Shown: one piece after another, positions 52,401 to 61,768 of the stretch
How positions within the stretch are numbered: position 1 is the first letter of the stretch
Layout: the number at the start of each line of letters is the position of its first letter
Origin: Anodontia alba
Lineage: Eukaryota; Mollusca; Bivalvia; Lucinida; Lucinidae
DNA: 64,000 nucleotides
Reading direction: 5' to 3'
Assembly: GCA_964016985.1 (NCBI GenBank)
Contig: OZ024826.1
Location: 47,402,478-47,466,477 of the forward strand
The notes under the pieces: model-generated
Database searches by the model: none
Seen by the model: the letters and a program-made list of their open reading frames with translations, nothing else
What the model was told of the DNA's origin: nothing
Position numbers and translations under genes: made by a program

Positions 52401-55400
52401 TCTCCAGGTCTATGAAAGCCATGTTGAGTCTCTTGTTGGCAGCTAGATACTTCTCTTGCAGCTGCCTGACAACAAAGATTGCGTCTGTAGTGCCTCTGCC
52501 TGGGACGAAGCCAAACTGGGAATCGTCGATAGACACCAACTGACTGATGAGGCCGTCCACAATCCTCTCCAGGATTTTCATAACCTGCTCTGTCAGCTTG
52601 AGACCGCATTAGTTGCCCCTTTCCAATGCGTCCCCCTTTCCCTTGTAGAGGCAGACAATGAAACTCTGCTCTCAGTCAGAGGGTATCTTGCCATCACGAA
52701 TGATTGCAGCTGCAAGGTCACGGATCATGGAGGCGCCCATGTTACCGGCTGCTCGTATCATCTCCACCACTATGCCTGAAGGGCCTGGTGCTTTGCCTGC
52801 CTTCATCTGTGAGATTGCCTTCTTAACCATATCAATGGTGATTGGGATGGGCGGGCCTTCCACTGGTGGTTGATAAGACAGGTGGCAGTGCTTGCATTAG
52901 AGACTCCCAAAAATTACCCTGGGACTTCCAAAAATCAATGCTAGGAAGTCTGGGACTCCCAACTTTTAAAGATATTTAGTCATTTTAACAAACATTTAGA
53001 ATGAATTTATGTGTTATTTAGCTTAAGAATGGTGGTTTTACTCCATAAAATGAGAGTTTAAGAATATTGAGGTTAAATTTCTGAAAGTGAGAGAAAACAT
53101 TGGATCACCAGGACTTCCAGGTATTGGAGCTAGGAAGTCTTGGGACTCTGATTTTTACAGTTAGTGCAAGCACTGGGTGGTCTGGGTCCCAGTCAAACTC
53201 AACGTTGAGAAGCCTTTGGTAGTGCTCTAGCCAAGCCCTCTGCTTTGAGTCTTTGCTCATTGACATCTCTCCTGCATCATTCTTCACAGGTTTGTCATCA
53301 ACAATATCAGTGTTCTCTCTTCTAAACTGATTAACAAGGCGGTAGACTTCTGAAGACTTGGGGTCAATATTCTCGTAGACCTTGTCGGCTTCTTGACGAG
53401 CATGGTGCATTGCATGTCTGGCATTTCGTTTGGCTGCATCGTATGATGCCCTAGTGCCTTTACCAGCCTTCCAGGCACTAAAAGCTTTTCGCCTGGCAGC
53501 AATGGCCTTTTCCACATGTTCATTCCACCACCAGGTTTCACGACGCCAACAGTGTGGCCGAGTTGTGCCACATACCTCCTCAGTTGTCTTGAGCAGTCCA
53601 GTCTTGATGTTGTTCCAGATATCCTCAGTGGCCCTATCAGCTACGTCTGCAGATGTGCTCACATGCGAGTTGAAGACCTCCTGGAAATGACTGCTTGTCT
53701 GAGGGTCTTTAAGCTTCCAAACTTTGAGGCGAGGGGTGAACTTGCGCTTGGATTTTGGTGGCACATCAAACCTCATGTCGCATACAAGAAGCTGATGTTG
53801 CAGAGCTACCTCCTCACCAGGGATCACTTTTACATCCGTGACAAGTTTGCACATGGTCCTACGGAAGAGGATGAAGTCTATCTGCGTGGCTATGTTTCCC
53901 GACTTGTATGTGATGAGATGGTTGTCATGTTTCTTGAAACATGTGTTCCCAAGAAGCAGGTCAAATGCTAGGGCGTACTCTAGGATTCTCTCACCTTCAA
54001 CATCTGGTTCCGGCCTGCCATACCCCATCCCACCATGCACTTCCCTGTATCCAGTGCATGCATGGCCTACATGGCCATTCCAATCTTCACATGGGATCAG
54101 AAATTCTGATGCTGGAAGGAAGGAATAAAGGATCTTTTCCATTTGGAATGGCTCCCTATAAAAACACACACTCACTAACACAACCTTTTATGCCTGGGTC
54201 ATGGTGGGTATGAAATCCACAGACCAGAACCCTTTGAGAGACCAAAATTTCCATCCTGGATAACAAGACTATTATGTTTTTAACTTTGTTCATTTTGCAT
54301 TTATACTATGAGGTATTAAATAGATATTATCCAACAGGAAGGAAACTTAGATTGGACTTGTAGTTAACTCAGATTTATCGTTTCAAGGGGTACGAAATCC
54401 ACAGACCAAACAATCATCGTTTTTCAGGGGTTTTTTTTAATGTTTTTTTATAATCTTCAATAAACAATCAATTTCTTTGTTACACAGGTCTTTCAAATAC
54501 AGATATAAAATATATATATAAATATAATTACTAGTTGAAGCTATAACAGAAACATTAAAGTGTTGAATTTTACGATTTTCATATATATTTATCATGTTTC
54601 TAAAAATAGAACGGGTAAATAATTGGATAACGACAATGTCCATAATCTACAGAAATGTACTGAGAGTAAATACTAGTACTTCTATAGCCAGTGTATACAA
54701 ATGGAAAATATGCTGTGTTATATACAATGTTTAGATTGAGCATGTGTCATTTATATGCACTGGCTCTTTTGAATATTTACTTATCAGTACATTCCTATAG
54801 ATTATGGACATTGTCGTTATTATCCAATTTTCTACCTGCTCTATTTATAGAAACATAATAAATATATGAAAATTGTAAAATTCAACATTCTAACGGTTCT
54901 GTTATAGCTTTAGTTAGCCATATATAATTTATTTCTGTATTTGAAAGACCTGTGTGACAAAGAAATTGATTGTTTATCAAAGATAATAGAAAAAACTTCA
55001 AAAAAAAATGTAGTGAATGTTTGGTCTGTGGGTTCATACTCCTTGAAACGATAAATCTGAGTTTAAAAAATAATTACAAGTCTGATCAAAATTTCCTTTC
55101 CTCTTGAATAATATTTATTTAATATCTCATAGTATAAACCCAAAATGAACAAAGGTAATAACATATTAGTCTTACTATCCAGAATGCAGGGTTCTCACTA
55201 GGATTTTAAAAGTGGGAGTCCGGGACTCCCTTTTTATAAAAAGTAGGAGTCCCAGCCAAAAAGTAGGAGTCCCACTCCCCAAAAATAAGAGTCCCATTTT
55301 TTTTTTTTTTTTTCATGACTCTCCTTTAATAGTGAGCATGTCCCAGCTAACTTCATTCTGTTAATACTGGATGGCGAATCAGTTTCCTTATTTTCACATA

Positions 55401-57436
55401 CTTTTTGTGTTTTTTTTTTTTGTTTTTTTTTACCAACTGATTTTGGTCTCTGCTTTGCTTTATGTATTATTCCGAACAATGTGTGTGTAACCAACTGGTA
55501 GTCATTATCACACATCCCGAGGATGTTAATTCAATAGAGTTTGCCCATAAATTAGGATGACATCATGTCTCCCTGATGGGAAGATAGACACATCTTTGCA
55601 GACCAGGAAGATATGACTGCAGACATGACAACCATAACCTATTTTACTTGCATGGTAAAGATCGTAGCACTTAAATTCAATACCCCAACCCAAAAAGTGG
55701 TTCGTTGCTGTGTGTATTAAGTGATATTGAGTGTTATGTATATAAGATAAAATACTTTAATCAAAACTTATTAAAGCTCCGTTATATGCTATCGCAAACT
55801 GATATATGCAATATATCCGCACATTCTGATCATGGACACTTCTGCTGAGCTTCCCGCAAAACGTCATTTCAGTGTTTACATTTGCACCGTGCTGCGATCA
55901 ATACACGCTGCGAAAAAATGTCCGGGAGATCTTCACTATCTGAAATTTCGATCAACTGCTTTGATTTGCCGAAAAACTCTTGATAATTTAGTTCTATTTT
56001 AAATATGTGTCTGATTCATATGCGTTTCTGACAAGAAAGTGCTCTACTATGCAACATGGTAATAGTTCGTTTTTCTCCCAAAATGGTTTCCCGCCACGCT
56101 GTCAAATGACGTTACTCTTACGAGCACGCGCTACCATTATGAGCACGTGCTTTCTTCATGCGGGAGCAATAGAAAATGTAACTTAAACTATAACAGTCTC
56201 GAATCATATACCGTTGTCCGGGGTGCATCTGAGCAGTCCCATTAGACTCTTCACATGGCTTACGGGATAGATTCTATGGGACTTGGGAAACTCTTTTTTC
56301 TTCTTTTTTTCTTAGTGACAAGCAGGAATAACCGTTTAGAACCGCAGACCTGAGCGCAGACTGATATCTCGCAAAGGGATAAGATACACTTGTCTTTTAA
56401 CAAAAAAAAAAAAAAAAAAAGCGGGCGTTTTTGATGTTAGTGACGAAAATTCAGCGTCCGAAAATTTTTATATTGAAAAAAAAAAAAAAAAAAAATGATC
56501 TACTTATAAAAAAAAAAAAACATAAACGGATGAAATCATGATACCTGCGCGTGTATTTTCGATGAATCAGTCGGTGGTGCAGGCAATACACAGTGAGGGA
56601 AGGGGTCGCATACCGATGTCAGTCGCATGCTTTAATTACTCGATCGCTGAAGTGTGAACTGCCAACACCTGTTTAACTACCGCTTGCTTTGCAAATAACG
56701 GTACTGTCGCAGGTGTGAAAAGCACGCGGCGGATTATTACTGTTCTTTTAAGTACTACCGACGATACGAATAACACGCGGCGGACTTTATACTTCAGTAA
56801 GCTAATCCGACCATAATTAGTAGTAGTCCCACGGGAAAAAAACATGCGTCCGGCAGACTCGGCTTTGGGAATTTTTAGGAGTCCGGACCCTGATTTATGC
56901 GTCCCGGGACGCAGGATTCTGCGTCCCCGAGAACCCTGGAATGGAAATTTTGATCTCAGTCATCATGGTCACGGGGTTCCGGTCTGTGGGTTTCATGCCC
57001 GACCTGTGTCGTGTTTAACCAAAGTCATCTCTGGCTGTTCGAAGCTTTTTTTTTACGCTTTGACAAAAAAAATAAATAAATAAATAAAACAACAACAACA
57101 AAAAAAACAACAAAAAACGCTAAAGCATCAAATCAGAAAAATAAAAGTGGCTTTTATCATCAGAGAAGGCTCAGATTATGTCGTGGTCTATAAAAAATTA
57201 ACCTTAATTTGTTCACTATCCACATCAATTGTTCTTTCTCTAAAATCCACTCCTATAGTAGCTTCTGTTTTGTCGGGAAATTTTCCACTGCAGAACCTAT
57301 ATGTTAAGCATGTTTTCCCAACATTTGAATCACCAATAACAATGATTTTGAAGATTCTTTTCTGTGCTTGCTTCTCAATCACCCTCACGGTGGATTCCGT
57401 TTCTTCCTGCATTGAGGAGTTTTCCGACGTTGACAT
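42993..57436 (-). CDS. RAB33B: Rab33-type small GTPase (3 exons, complete)
   Basis: Minus-strand exons 57436-57203 (78 codons), 47347-47310 (12 codons + 2 nt) and 43458-42993; 245 residues in all. Motifs in order: P-loop GDSNVGKT (35-42), switch I with [15 protein letters not shown] (across exon 2), NKCD and ETSAK. The end is SCGC, a dual-cysteine prenylation site for membrane anchoring. The stretch [20 protein letters not shown] and the [11 protein letters not shown] segment are typical of Rab33, which acts at the Golgi and binds ATG16L1 in autophagy. Start is the ATG at 57436; the N-terminal extension of about 28 residues before the fold is normal for this subfamily. Invertebrates usually have one Rab33, so the A/B label is nominal. 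Confidence 0.92.
43488..43600. repeat. H1 MITE, diverged, in RAB33 intron 2
   Basis: GAGAGGTATCCACATAAATA at the left and a hairpin of CAGTACTCATCAGAAGGGCC arms, beginning 30 bases from exon 3. Confidence 0.65.
43627..43979. mobile_element. Tc1/pogo-like MITE in RAB33 intron 2
   Basis: CAGTCAACTCTCATTATCTC and GAGATAACGAGAGTCAATTG ends flanked by TA; centre GAAACTGCTCCTTAGGAGC. A 32-base segment near the right arm (GTTAGTTTCATGTTAAAACA) is duplicated. Confidence 0.8.
44000..44570. other. RAB33 intron 2, no recognised element
   Basis: AT-rich and apparently single-copy within the window. It is followed by a decayed T4-like arm pair (44575-44786). Confidence 0.5.
44803..44988. repeat. H1 MITE, near consensus
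   Basis: Hairpin of TCTCCATGAAAACATATGTT arms around GCCTCGGTGAGGTGC. It ends AAAAAGCACCTTAACTAGTG, the mirror of the 1684 copy's start. Confidence 0.88.
45290..45677. mobile_element. Hairpin-ended (Helentron-like) element
   Basis: Contains GACCCCTAGCCCCACCCAGG and GGGACATGATCCTGGGGC, also found in the 9641 element's flanking units, then CATACGCATG repeats. The terminal hairpin TATGCCCC..CCTGCC AAA GGCAGG..GGGGGCATA is at 45639-45677. Confidence 0.55.
45709..45902. repeat. T4 MITE with TTAA ends
   Basis: TTAACCTTTACCATTCTCTGG and GCATGCAAGGTGTTAA ends; AAGCTTTGATCTAAGAGG / GAAATATCAAAGCTT inner arms. Confidence 0.8.
46240..46460. repeat. Direct duplication of about 110 bp
   Basis: AATGTTTAGGGTCAGAGCAA plus AAACCTAGGTA occurs at 46313 and 46418, preceded each time by TTTTTTCAGTATTTT. 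The copies are diverged. Confidence 0.8.
46630..46835. repeat. H1 MITE
   Basis: ATAGCTCCAGATAAAAAGGG and AAAAGTGCCTTATCTGGACCTA ends; the inner hairpin is diverged. Confidence 0.78.
47097..47293. repeat. T1 MITE (reverse) next to RAB33 exon 2
   Basis: TTAATCTTTGTCCTGCTGAA and TTCAGCAGGACCAGGGTTA ends; its right end is 16 bases from the exon 2 donor. Confidence 0.82.
47310..47347 (-). CDS. RAB33B: RAB33 exon 2 (38-nt microexon)
   Basis: Minus-strand acceptor TTTTTTCAG and donor GTACTG flank codons for [12 protein letters not shown] plus AG of an Arg codon. This is the switch II WDTAGQ motif, and it joins exons 1 and 3 in frame. Confidence 0.9.
47455..47675. repeat. H1 MITE
   Basis: Complete: ATAGCAACAGATAGGAGGGG..CTTATCTGTTGCTAT ends and a near-perfect inner hairpin around CGCCTTGGCAAGGC. 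It starts just upstream of RAB33 exon 2. Confidence 0.85.
47691..50364. mobile_element. Pearl/Helentron-like (HINE-type) element with 166-bp array
   Basis: The left end is AACAAGAGGACC. The right end is the hairpin AGCTCACCTTGAGCC TTC GGCTCAGGTGAGCT (50328-50359), preceded by GACGGACGACGACGACGG and TGATCACAATAGCTCACC. The middle is a tandem array. Both ends match those of the 9641-11251 element after reversal. No protein is encoded. It lies in RAB33 intron 1. Confidence 0.75.
47830..50115. repeat. 166-bp tandem repeat array (about 14 copies)
   Basis: The GCCATGTTTTTTGAC phrase recurs at 49163, 49329, 49495, 49661, 49827 and 49993, exactly 166 bases apart. Older copies to the left vary (153 to 181) through small indels, including a 15-base duplication near 48700. 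Right-hand copies are the most alike, so array growth was recent there. Confidence 0.95.
50366..51100. other. RAB33 intron 1, unassigned
   Basis: AT-rich. AATTGTCTCCAAATTACTGAATATGGACAG and GACAATTTGAAGGAAATGTCA-like phrases recur in both orientations (50630-50900), suggesting an old palindromic MITE. No gene seen. Confidence 0.45.
51331..52870 (-). pseudogene. LINE reverse transcriptase with PHD-like finger
   Basis: Minus strand: [12 protein letters not shown], two stops, then [27 protein letters not shown] (first catalytic Asp), [22 protein letters not shown] (YADD box). A Cys-rich finger [20 protein letters not shown] follows at about 51960-51840. Then [13 protein letters not shown] and [11 protein letters not shown]. 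The catalytic residues are intact but the frame is broken upstream. Confidence 0.88.
52886..53175. repeat. MITE inside the LINE, 5-bp target duplication GGTGG
   Basis: Ends CAGTGCTTGCA / TGCAAGCACTG (11-base inverted repeat), flanked by GGTGG on both sides. Removing it with one GGTGG restores the LINE frame (DPDH to LSYQPP). Subterminal ACTCCCAAAAATTACC / TGGGACTCTGATTTTT resemble the ends of the 55187 element. Confidence 0.92.
53176..54140 (-). pseudogene. LINE endonuclease domain (partial)
   Basis: Minus strand. Encodes [35 protein letters not shown] and QIDFILFRR: the Asp/Asn-Gly-His and Asp-Phe-Ile-Leu motifs of the C-terminal half of LINE endonucleases. A charged linker with [13 protein letters not shown] follows. 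It runs into the inserted MITE. Confidence 0.85.
54206..57000. mobile_element. Large foldback element split by another transposon
   Basis: The left arm begins GGGTATGAAATCCACAGACC and the right arm ends GGTCTGTGGGTTTCATGCCC. The arms pair over hundreds of bases around about 54740. A second inner copy of the terminal motif (54388 and 55030) divides each arm. The right arm is interrupted at 55187-56938. No coding sequence. Confidence 0.85.
55187..56938. mobile_element. Non-autonomous DNA transposon, 5-bp target duplication GAATG
   Basis: Ends CAGGGTTCTC / GAGAACCCTG flanked by GAATG. The foldback's left arm shows the uninterrupted site (mirror of CCAGGATGG), confirming the duplication. Inside: GGGAGTCCGGGACTCCC tandem motifs, several A/T runs and no transposase. 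The TIR and 5-bp duplication could fit a hAT5-type family; that is a guess. Confidence 0.82.
57203..57436 (-). CDS. RAB33B: RAB33 exon 1
   Basis: Starts at ATG 57436-57434 and ends in phase 0 after ...DVDSEQIK, with donor GTTAAT on the minus strand at 57202. It carries the P-loop and switch I. Confidence 0.9.
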
Positions 57437-57770
57437 CGGTTAATTTATGTGACAGCACCAATAAATGGTAACAAAGTTTAGATTGAAAGTGACTGCACTC
57501 AAAAGCAACAATGAAATCACAAAACAATTGCTTTCATTGTGTCATTTTACAGGTGGCAGCCATATTTGTTTTCGTCGCAATTTCCTAGATGATAAAATTC
57601 ATCGTGTACGAATGTATCCGGAAAGAGGCGATTTCGAAGAACAGAACAGAATTGGTATATATGCTTTACTTACAGGCCTACAGCTAAGTACTCCACATCC
57701 AATGACTGAATTTAACTAAAGTGGGTAAAAGGATGTAAATATATTGATACATACGTCACATGGACTGGCA
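57437..57770. promoter_or_regulatory. Upstream region of RAB33
   Basis: The sequence before the RAB33 start should hold its 5' UTR and promoter (minus strand). No TATA box or other element can be placed with confidence. Confidence 0.3.
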
Positions 57771-57794
57771 CGGTAACAAGACGTTTTGCCCCTG

Positions 57795-57836
57795 GTGTGT
57801 GTGTAGTATTGGGTGGCACTGCCACCCAATACTACT

Positions 57837-57870
<34 letters not shown>

Positions 57871-57872
57871 TC
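57795..57872. repeat. (GT)n microsatellite with embedded palindrome
   Basis: GT/GC dinucleotide runs enclose a 29-base perfect palindrome, AGTATTGGGTGGCA-C-TGCCACCCAATACT (57807-57835). Confidence 0.92.
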
Positions 57873-58011
57873 CTAGTCACACCTCACCAAAGGACCACTT
57901 TTAAGGTCCGGTGCTGGCTGGGAACTACGGATAAGTTATCATAAGGCTGACGTAAAAGGACGATGAGAAGTTTCTGAGTTGTTTCTCAAATAATGTTATC
58001 CACTAAACATA

Positions 58012-58262
58012 TTAAACAATTTATGCCGAATGGATTCTTTTATATTTTCTCTTTGGACTCGTCCATTTCAACTATAAGAGGTATCTGGTTAGGTTTTACT
58101 ACTATCATGTTATACAGAAATTCCAGTATTTAATAGAAACAGTGTAGACCATGATCAGCCTGACGCCACGTTTTGATGTTTTGCTGCATCTGATCTTGAT
58201 CTACGCTGTTTGCCAAAGCAACTTTTATGGGACGCCATAGCTAGTACTCGGAGTAAATGGTT
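58012..58262. repeat. T3 MITE with TTAA ends
   Basis: TTAAACAATTTATGCCGAATG and GGAGTAAATGGTTAA ends; centre AGACCATGATCAGCC / GATCTTGATCTACGCTG. The same family sits in PCF11 introns, over 40 kb away. Confidence 0.8.
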
Positions 58263-58387
58263 AAATGTTCCTTATAAATGTGCCTCATCTCCCTACTGTA
58301 TTTTCAAGATGATTAAATAAAAAAAAAAAAAAAATAGGAGACGTTATACTACCTAAATAACTAGTAAACTTTATCTAATTAATGCAT

Positions 58388-58500
58388 ATTGGGCGAAACG
58401 ATTAGGGCACGAAATGACTAGGGGCGAAACGTCTTAGGGGTGAAACGTCTAGGGGGCGAAATGTGTAGGGGAGGAAGTAGTTTGGGGCGAAACGACTCGG
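58388..58500. repeat. Minisatellite, unit like GGGGCGAAACGTCTA
   Basis: About seven degenerate units of 13-16 bases: GGGCGAAACGATTA, GGGCACGAAATGACTA, GGGGCGAAACGTCTTA and so on. The G-rich strand changes little while the CGAAACG part drifts. Confidence 0.9.
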
Positions 58501-58552
58501 AATCGCTGGCACTAGTACTGAGACAGCTTCCAGACACATATTTTAGAGACAG

Positions 58553-59130
58553 TTCACCGATAAAATTGGGTTGTCTTTGGCTTGGCCCGCCGTGGTTCAA
58601 CTATTGGTTTTCATTTACTCTGGCATACAGTAGAATTAGCCATGAGTACTCGTCTTTGTTTATTATAGTGATTAATTTGATTTTTATGTTTTCGCTTTGA
58701 TGCACTGACTGAGTTGGGAGCCTTTATGCGAACCGAATTTTTATGTGTTTCTGTATTTAGAGTAGCATCGGGACCCAGGGTGAAGTTAGATAGCTGTAAA
58801 AGTGCTTTAAACCCCCCGGTGGTTTACTCTACTGACCGTTCTAAGGCGGTGGTCCCGGTGTTAGTCTTACTTTTTGTTGCTTTGTGATTTATTCCACGAG
58901 GCGATTTGTTGTATGTCTTTCCGTGTGTCATTTTGTTCTTGTGTTTTTCAGTCATTTTATTATTGCGATTACCTCGCTTGGGAAAGAGAGAGCTAATCTT
59001 AGTGCTTTTCGTACGTTTGTTCGATTTGTGCTTGTTTGGATTTGTTGGTTTCCTCTTCCTCTTGGTGTCTGGGAAGGGCTGCGGTTTTTTATTGTGGGAC
59101 TCCCTGGACTTTTTTCTTACCTTTTTTTGA
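58553..59130 (+). repeat. Triplicated module, copy 1
   Basis: Starts GATTCACCGATAAAATTGGG, then TTGGCTTGGCCCGCCGTGG and runs to GGACTTTTTTCTTACC. A longer copy is at 60100-60645 and a shorter one at 59553-59812. It is directly followed by LINE pre-RT sequence. Function unknown; possibly the 5' region of the LINE or a passenger. Confidence 0.85.
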
Positions 59131-59552
59131 ACACTAAATGACCCGCGACAGATCAAGCTACAGTACTAAATAAACATTTTGAATCTGTTTTTAAGACCAA
59201 AAGTTTTGACATTACGAATCCTTGCGGAGCAGTCTCTGGTTTTAAAGCTTAAATCCTCAAAACATCCAGCAATTAAATGCCAGAAATTTCTATCATCCTC
59301 AACGGTGTTGAAAATCTTCTCAAGGGCCTAAATCTCAACAAGGCTTCAGGCCCAAAAGAATTTATTCTCCAAGCTTATAAAGCAACTGCATCACGAAATT
59401 GCACCAATTTTATTGAAAATGTATTCCGAAGCTCACTCCAAACTGGTATTGTACCTAACGATTCACCAATAAAATTGGGCTGAATACTAAATAACCCGAC
59501 AGATCAAGCCACAGTACTAAATAAACAATTCGAATCTGTCTTTTACAGACCA
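59130..59552 (+). pseudogene. LINE (Jockey/CR1-like) fragment before the RT, broken
   Basis: Encodes QATVLNKHFESVF, then (after stops) GVENLLKGLNLNKASGPKEF and FRSSLQTGIVPND, the conserved start of LINE reverse transcriptases. The LNKHFESVF segment appears a second time at about 59490-59545. Confidence 0.75.
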
Positions 59553-59812
59553 AAAGGTTTACTCTTTGTTGCTTTGTGGTTTATTCTACGAGGCGATTTT
59601 TTTGTATGTCTTTCCGTGTGTCATTTTGTTCTTGTGTTTTTCAGTCCTTTTAGTATTGCGATTACCTCACTTGGGGAAGAGAGAGCTAATCTTAGTGCTT
59701 TTCGTACGTTTGTTCGGTTTGTGCTTGTTTAGATTTGTCGGTTTCCTCTTCCTCTTTGGGTCTGGGAAGGGCTGCGGTTTGTGATTGTGGCACTCCCTTT
59801 TCTCTTACCTTT
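59553..59812 (+). repeat. Triplicated module, copy 2 (short)
   Basis: Begins at GGTTTACTCTTTGTTGCTTTG joined abruptly to LINE sequence, ending near CTTTTCTCTTACCTTTTTTG. Confidence 0.85.
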
Positions 59813-60050
59813 TTTGACATTACGAATCCTTGCAGAGCAAAGTCTCTGGTTTGAAACTTAAATCCTCAAAACATCCAGCAATTGCTAGAAATTTCTATTA
59901 CCCTCAACGGTGTTGAAAATTTTCTCAAAGGACTTAATCCCAACAAGGCTTCAGACCCGGGTGCAATTTTCCCCAAGCTTCTAAAGGAACTGCATCATAA
60001 AATTTCACAAATTTTATTGAAAATATTCCGAAGCCCACTCTAACTTGACG
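59813..60050 (+). pseudogene. LINE pre-RT fragment, second copy
   Basis: GACATTACGAATCCTTGCAG and TCAACGGTGTTGAAAATTTTC parallel the first fragment (59208-59320), with separate frameshifts. Confidence 0.7.
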
Positions 60051-60099
60051 GCCTCTTCGTAAAACTTTAACCAGAGAGTTGGGGCTTGACGACATGTCT

Positions 60100-60645
60100 T
60101 TGGCTTGGCCCGCCGTGGTTCAACTATTGGTTTTCATTTACTCTGGCATACAGTAGAACTAGCCATGAGTACTCGTCTTTGTTTATTAAAGTGATTAATT
60201 TGATTTTCATGTTTTCGCTTTGATGCAGGGACTGAGTTGGGAGCCTTTATGCGAACCGAATTTTTATGTATTTCTGTATTAAGAGTAGCATCGGGACCCA
60301 GGGTGAACTTAGCTAGCTGTAAAACTGCTTTAAACCCCCGGTGGTTTACTCTACTGACCGTTCTAAGGCGGTGGTCCCGGTGTTAGTCTTACTCTTTGGT
60401 GCTTTGTGGTTTATTCTACAAGGCGATTTAATTTGTTGTATGTCTTACCTTGTGTTATTTTGTTCTTGTGTTTTTCAGTCCTTTTAGCATTGCTATTACC
60501 TCGCTTGGGGAAGAGAGAGCTAATCTTAGTGCTTTTCGTACGTTTGATCGATTTGTGCTTGTTTGGATTTGTCGGTTTCCTCTTCCTCTTGGTGTCTGGG
60601 AAGGGCTGCGGTTTTTCCTCCCTGGACTTTTCTCTTACCTTTGTT
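60100..60645 (+). repeat. Triplicated module, copy 3
   Basis: Matches copy 1 almost throughout (TTGGCTTGGCCCGCCGTGG to GGACTTTTCTCTTACC). It runs directly into the RT fragment at about 60650. Confidence 0.85.
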
Positions 60646-61235
60646 TTGGTATTGTACCTGACGACTGGAAGTCTGTTCTTGTTGCCCCTGTCTACAAAAA
60701 GGGTCCAAAATCCAAACCTAGTAATTACAGACCTAGCTCATTTACATGCATTGCTTCTAAGTTGATGCAACATATCTTGGTATCTAACATTATGAAGCAC
60801 TTTGACTCAAATGACCTTCTCAGCCCATTCCAACAGAGTTTTCGTTCAAAGCACAGCTGTGAAACTCAACTCGTAAGTTTCACTCAAGAAATCTTTGACA
60901 ACCTCGAAGACAGCAAGCAGACTGATCTCATTGTAATATATTTCAGTAAAACCTTTGACAAAGTCGACCATAATCAATTCATTTACAAACTTTTCAATTA
61001 TGGTATAGATCTTAAAACAGTTTCCTGGATAAAGGGCTCTGTCCTTGCGTCCTGCTTATTCCTTGCTTATATAAATGACTTACCAGATTCACTCAAAAGC
61101 AGACTTTTAACAGCCGATACTATAGTCTACCTGACAATAACCTCGTCATATGATCCTGAAACTCTACCAAATGACTTGCATCAACTTGAACAGTGGGAAT
61201 CAAACGGGTCTGTGGAATTCAACCCAGACAAATGA
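60646..61235 (+). pseudogene. LINE reverse transcriptase, decayed
   Basis: Encodes GIVPDDWKSVLVAPVYKKG, NYRPSSFTCIASKLMQ and FRSKHSCETQL, then VIYFSKTFDKVDH where the catalytic Asp is replaced by Tyr. WIKGSVLASCLFLAYINDLP follows a deletion of a few dozen residues. LLTADT stands where FADDT is expected. It was part of a Jockey/CR1-type element. Confidence 0.88.
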
Positions 61236-61447
61236 TAAGTAATCCGTGTATCTAGAACGAAAAATCCCAACATTTATCATTGATAGAAATGCCACAAGCA
61301 CGAAGCACAACCCTTCCGTGGAACCAAAAGAAGGAGAGATGAGGCACAACTAAGGACAAGACATATTAAACCAAAGACGCGCAAACAAAGAAGAACTACA
61401 ACAGAGGAACCGGTAATAGTAATCAGTAATAGAAGCCCAGCGACGAG

Positions 61448-61566
61448 CACAGGAGCATGGTTGGTCAGAAATGCATGTTAAAATGGCCTAAATCGACGCC
61501 TTATAGGATAGTCGATTTGGGCCATTTTATCATGAAATTTTGACCGATCTTCAGGCTCCTGTGGCG
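61448..61566. repeat. Foldback MITE
   Basis: CACAGGAGCATGGTTGGTCAG / GATCTTCAGGCTCCTGTG ends; inner arms AAAATGGCCTAAATCGAC and GTCGATTTGGGCCATTTT around GCCTTATAGGATA. Confidence 0.85.
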
Positions 61567-61768
61567 ACCAGCAGCCACAAAGCCCCACAAAGAAAGAACA
61601 ACACTAGAATCACCGCCTTATAATGGTCAGTTTTAAAACCTACCGAGGTGGGGCGGCGCAAGGGGTGGTGGGGGTGGGGGGCAGTCGGACAGGTTACATT
61701 GAATTTACTTGCACCAACTCTTTACTCTAGGCTCAAATGTTGTAAAAAGTGAAATAAAAGGTTCGGTA

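Larger units (their letters stand above)
51105..54150 (-). mobile_element. RTE-like LINE, 5'-truncated and inactive
   Basis: On the minus strand: part of an apurinic-type endonuclease (54120-53760), a linker, a reverse transcriptase (52870-52000), a Cys/His finger, and a C-terminal domain. It ends in a short tandem TGATGATGATG tail (51108-51122), as in RTE-type elements. The first part of the endonuclease is missing. A MITE splits the frame (52886-53175), and stop codons lie at 52674-52672 and 52611-52609. Confidence 0.85.

Noticed and set aside
55234..55515. Small protein in the 55187-56938 transposon
   Set aside because: Lys-rich translation of A/T runs; no transposase motif.
58824..59156. 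110-codon basic open frame, and its repeats at 59.6 and 60.5 kb
   Set aside because: Antisense of the triplicated module; the composition follows the T-rich sequence and the frames are not kept between copies.
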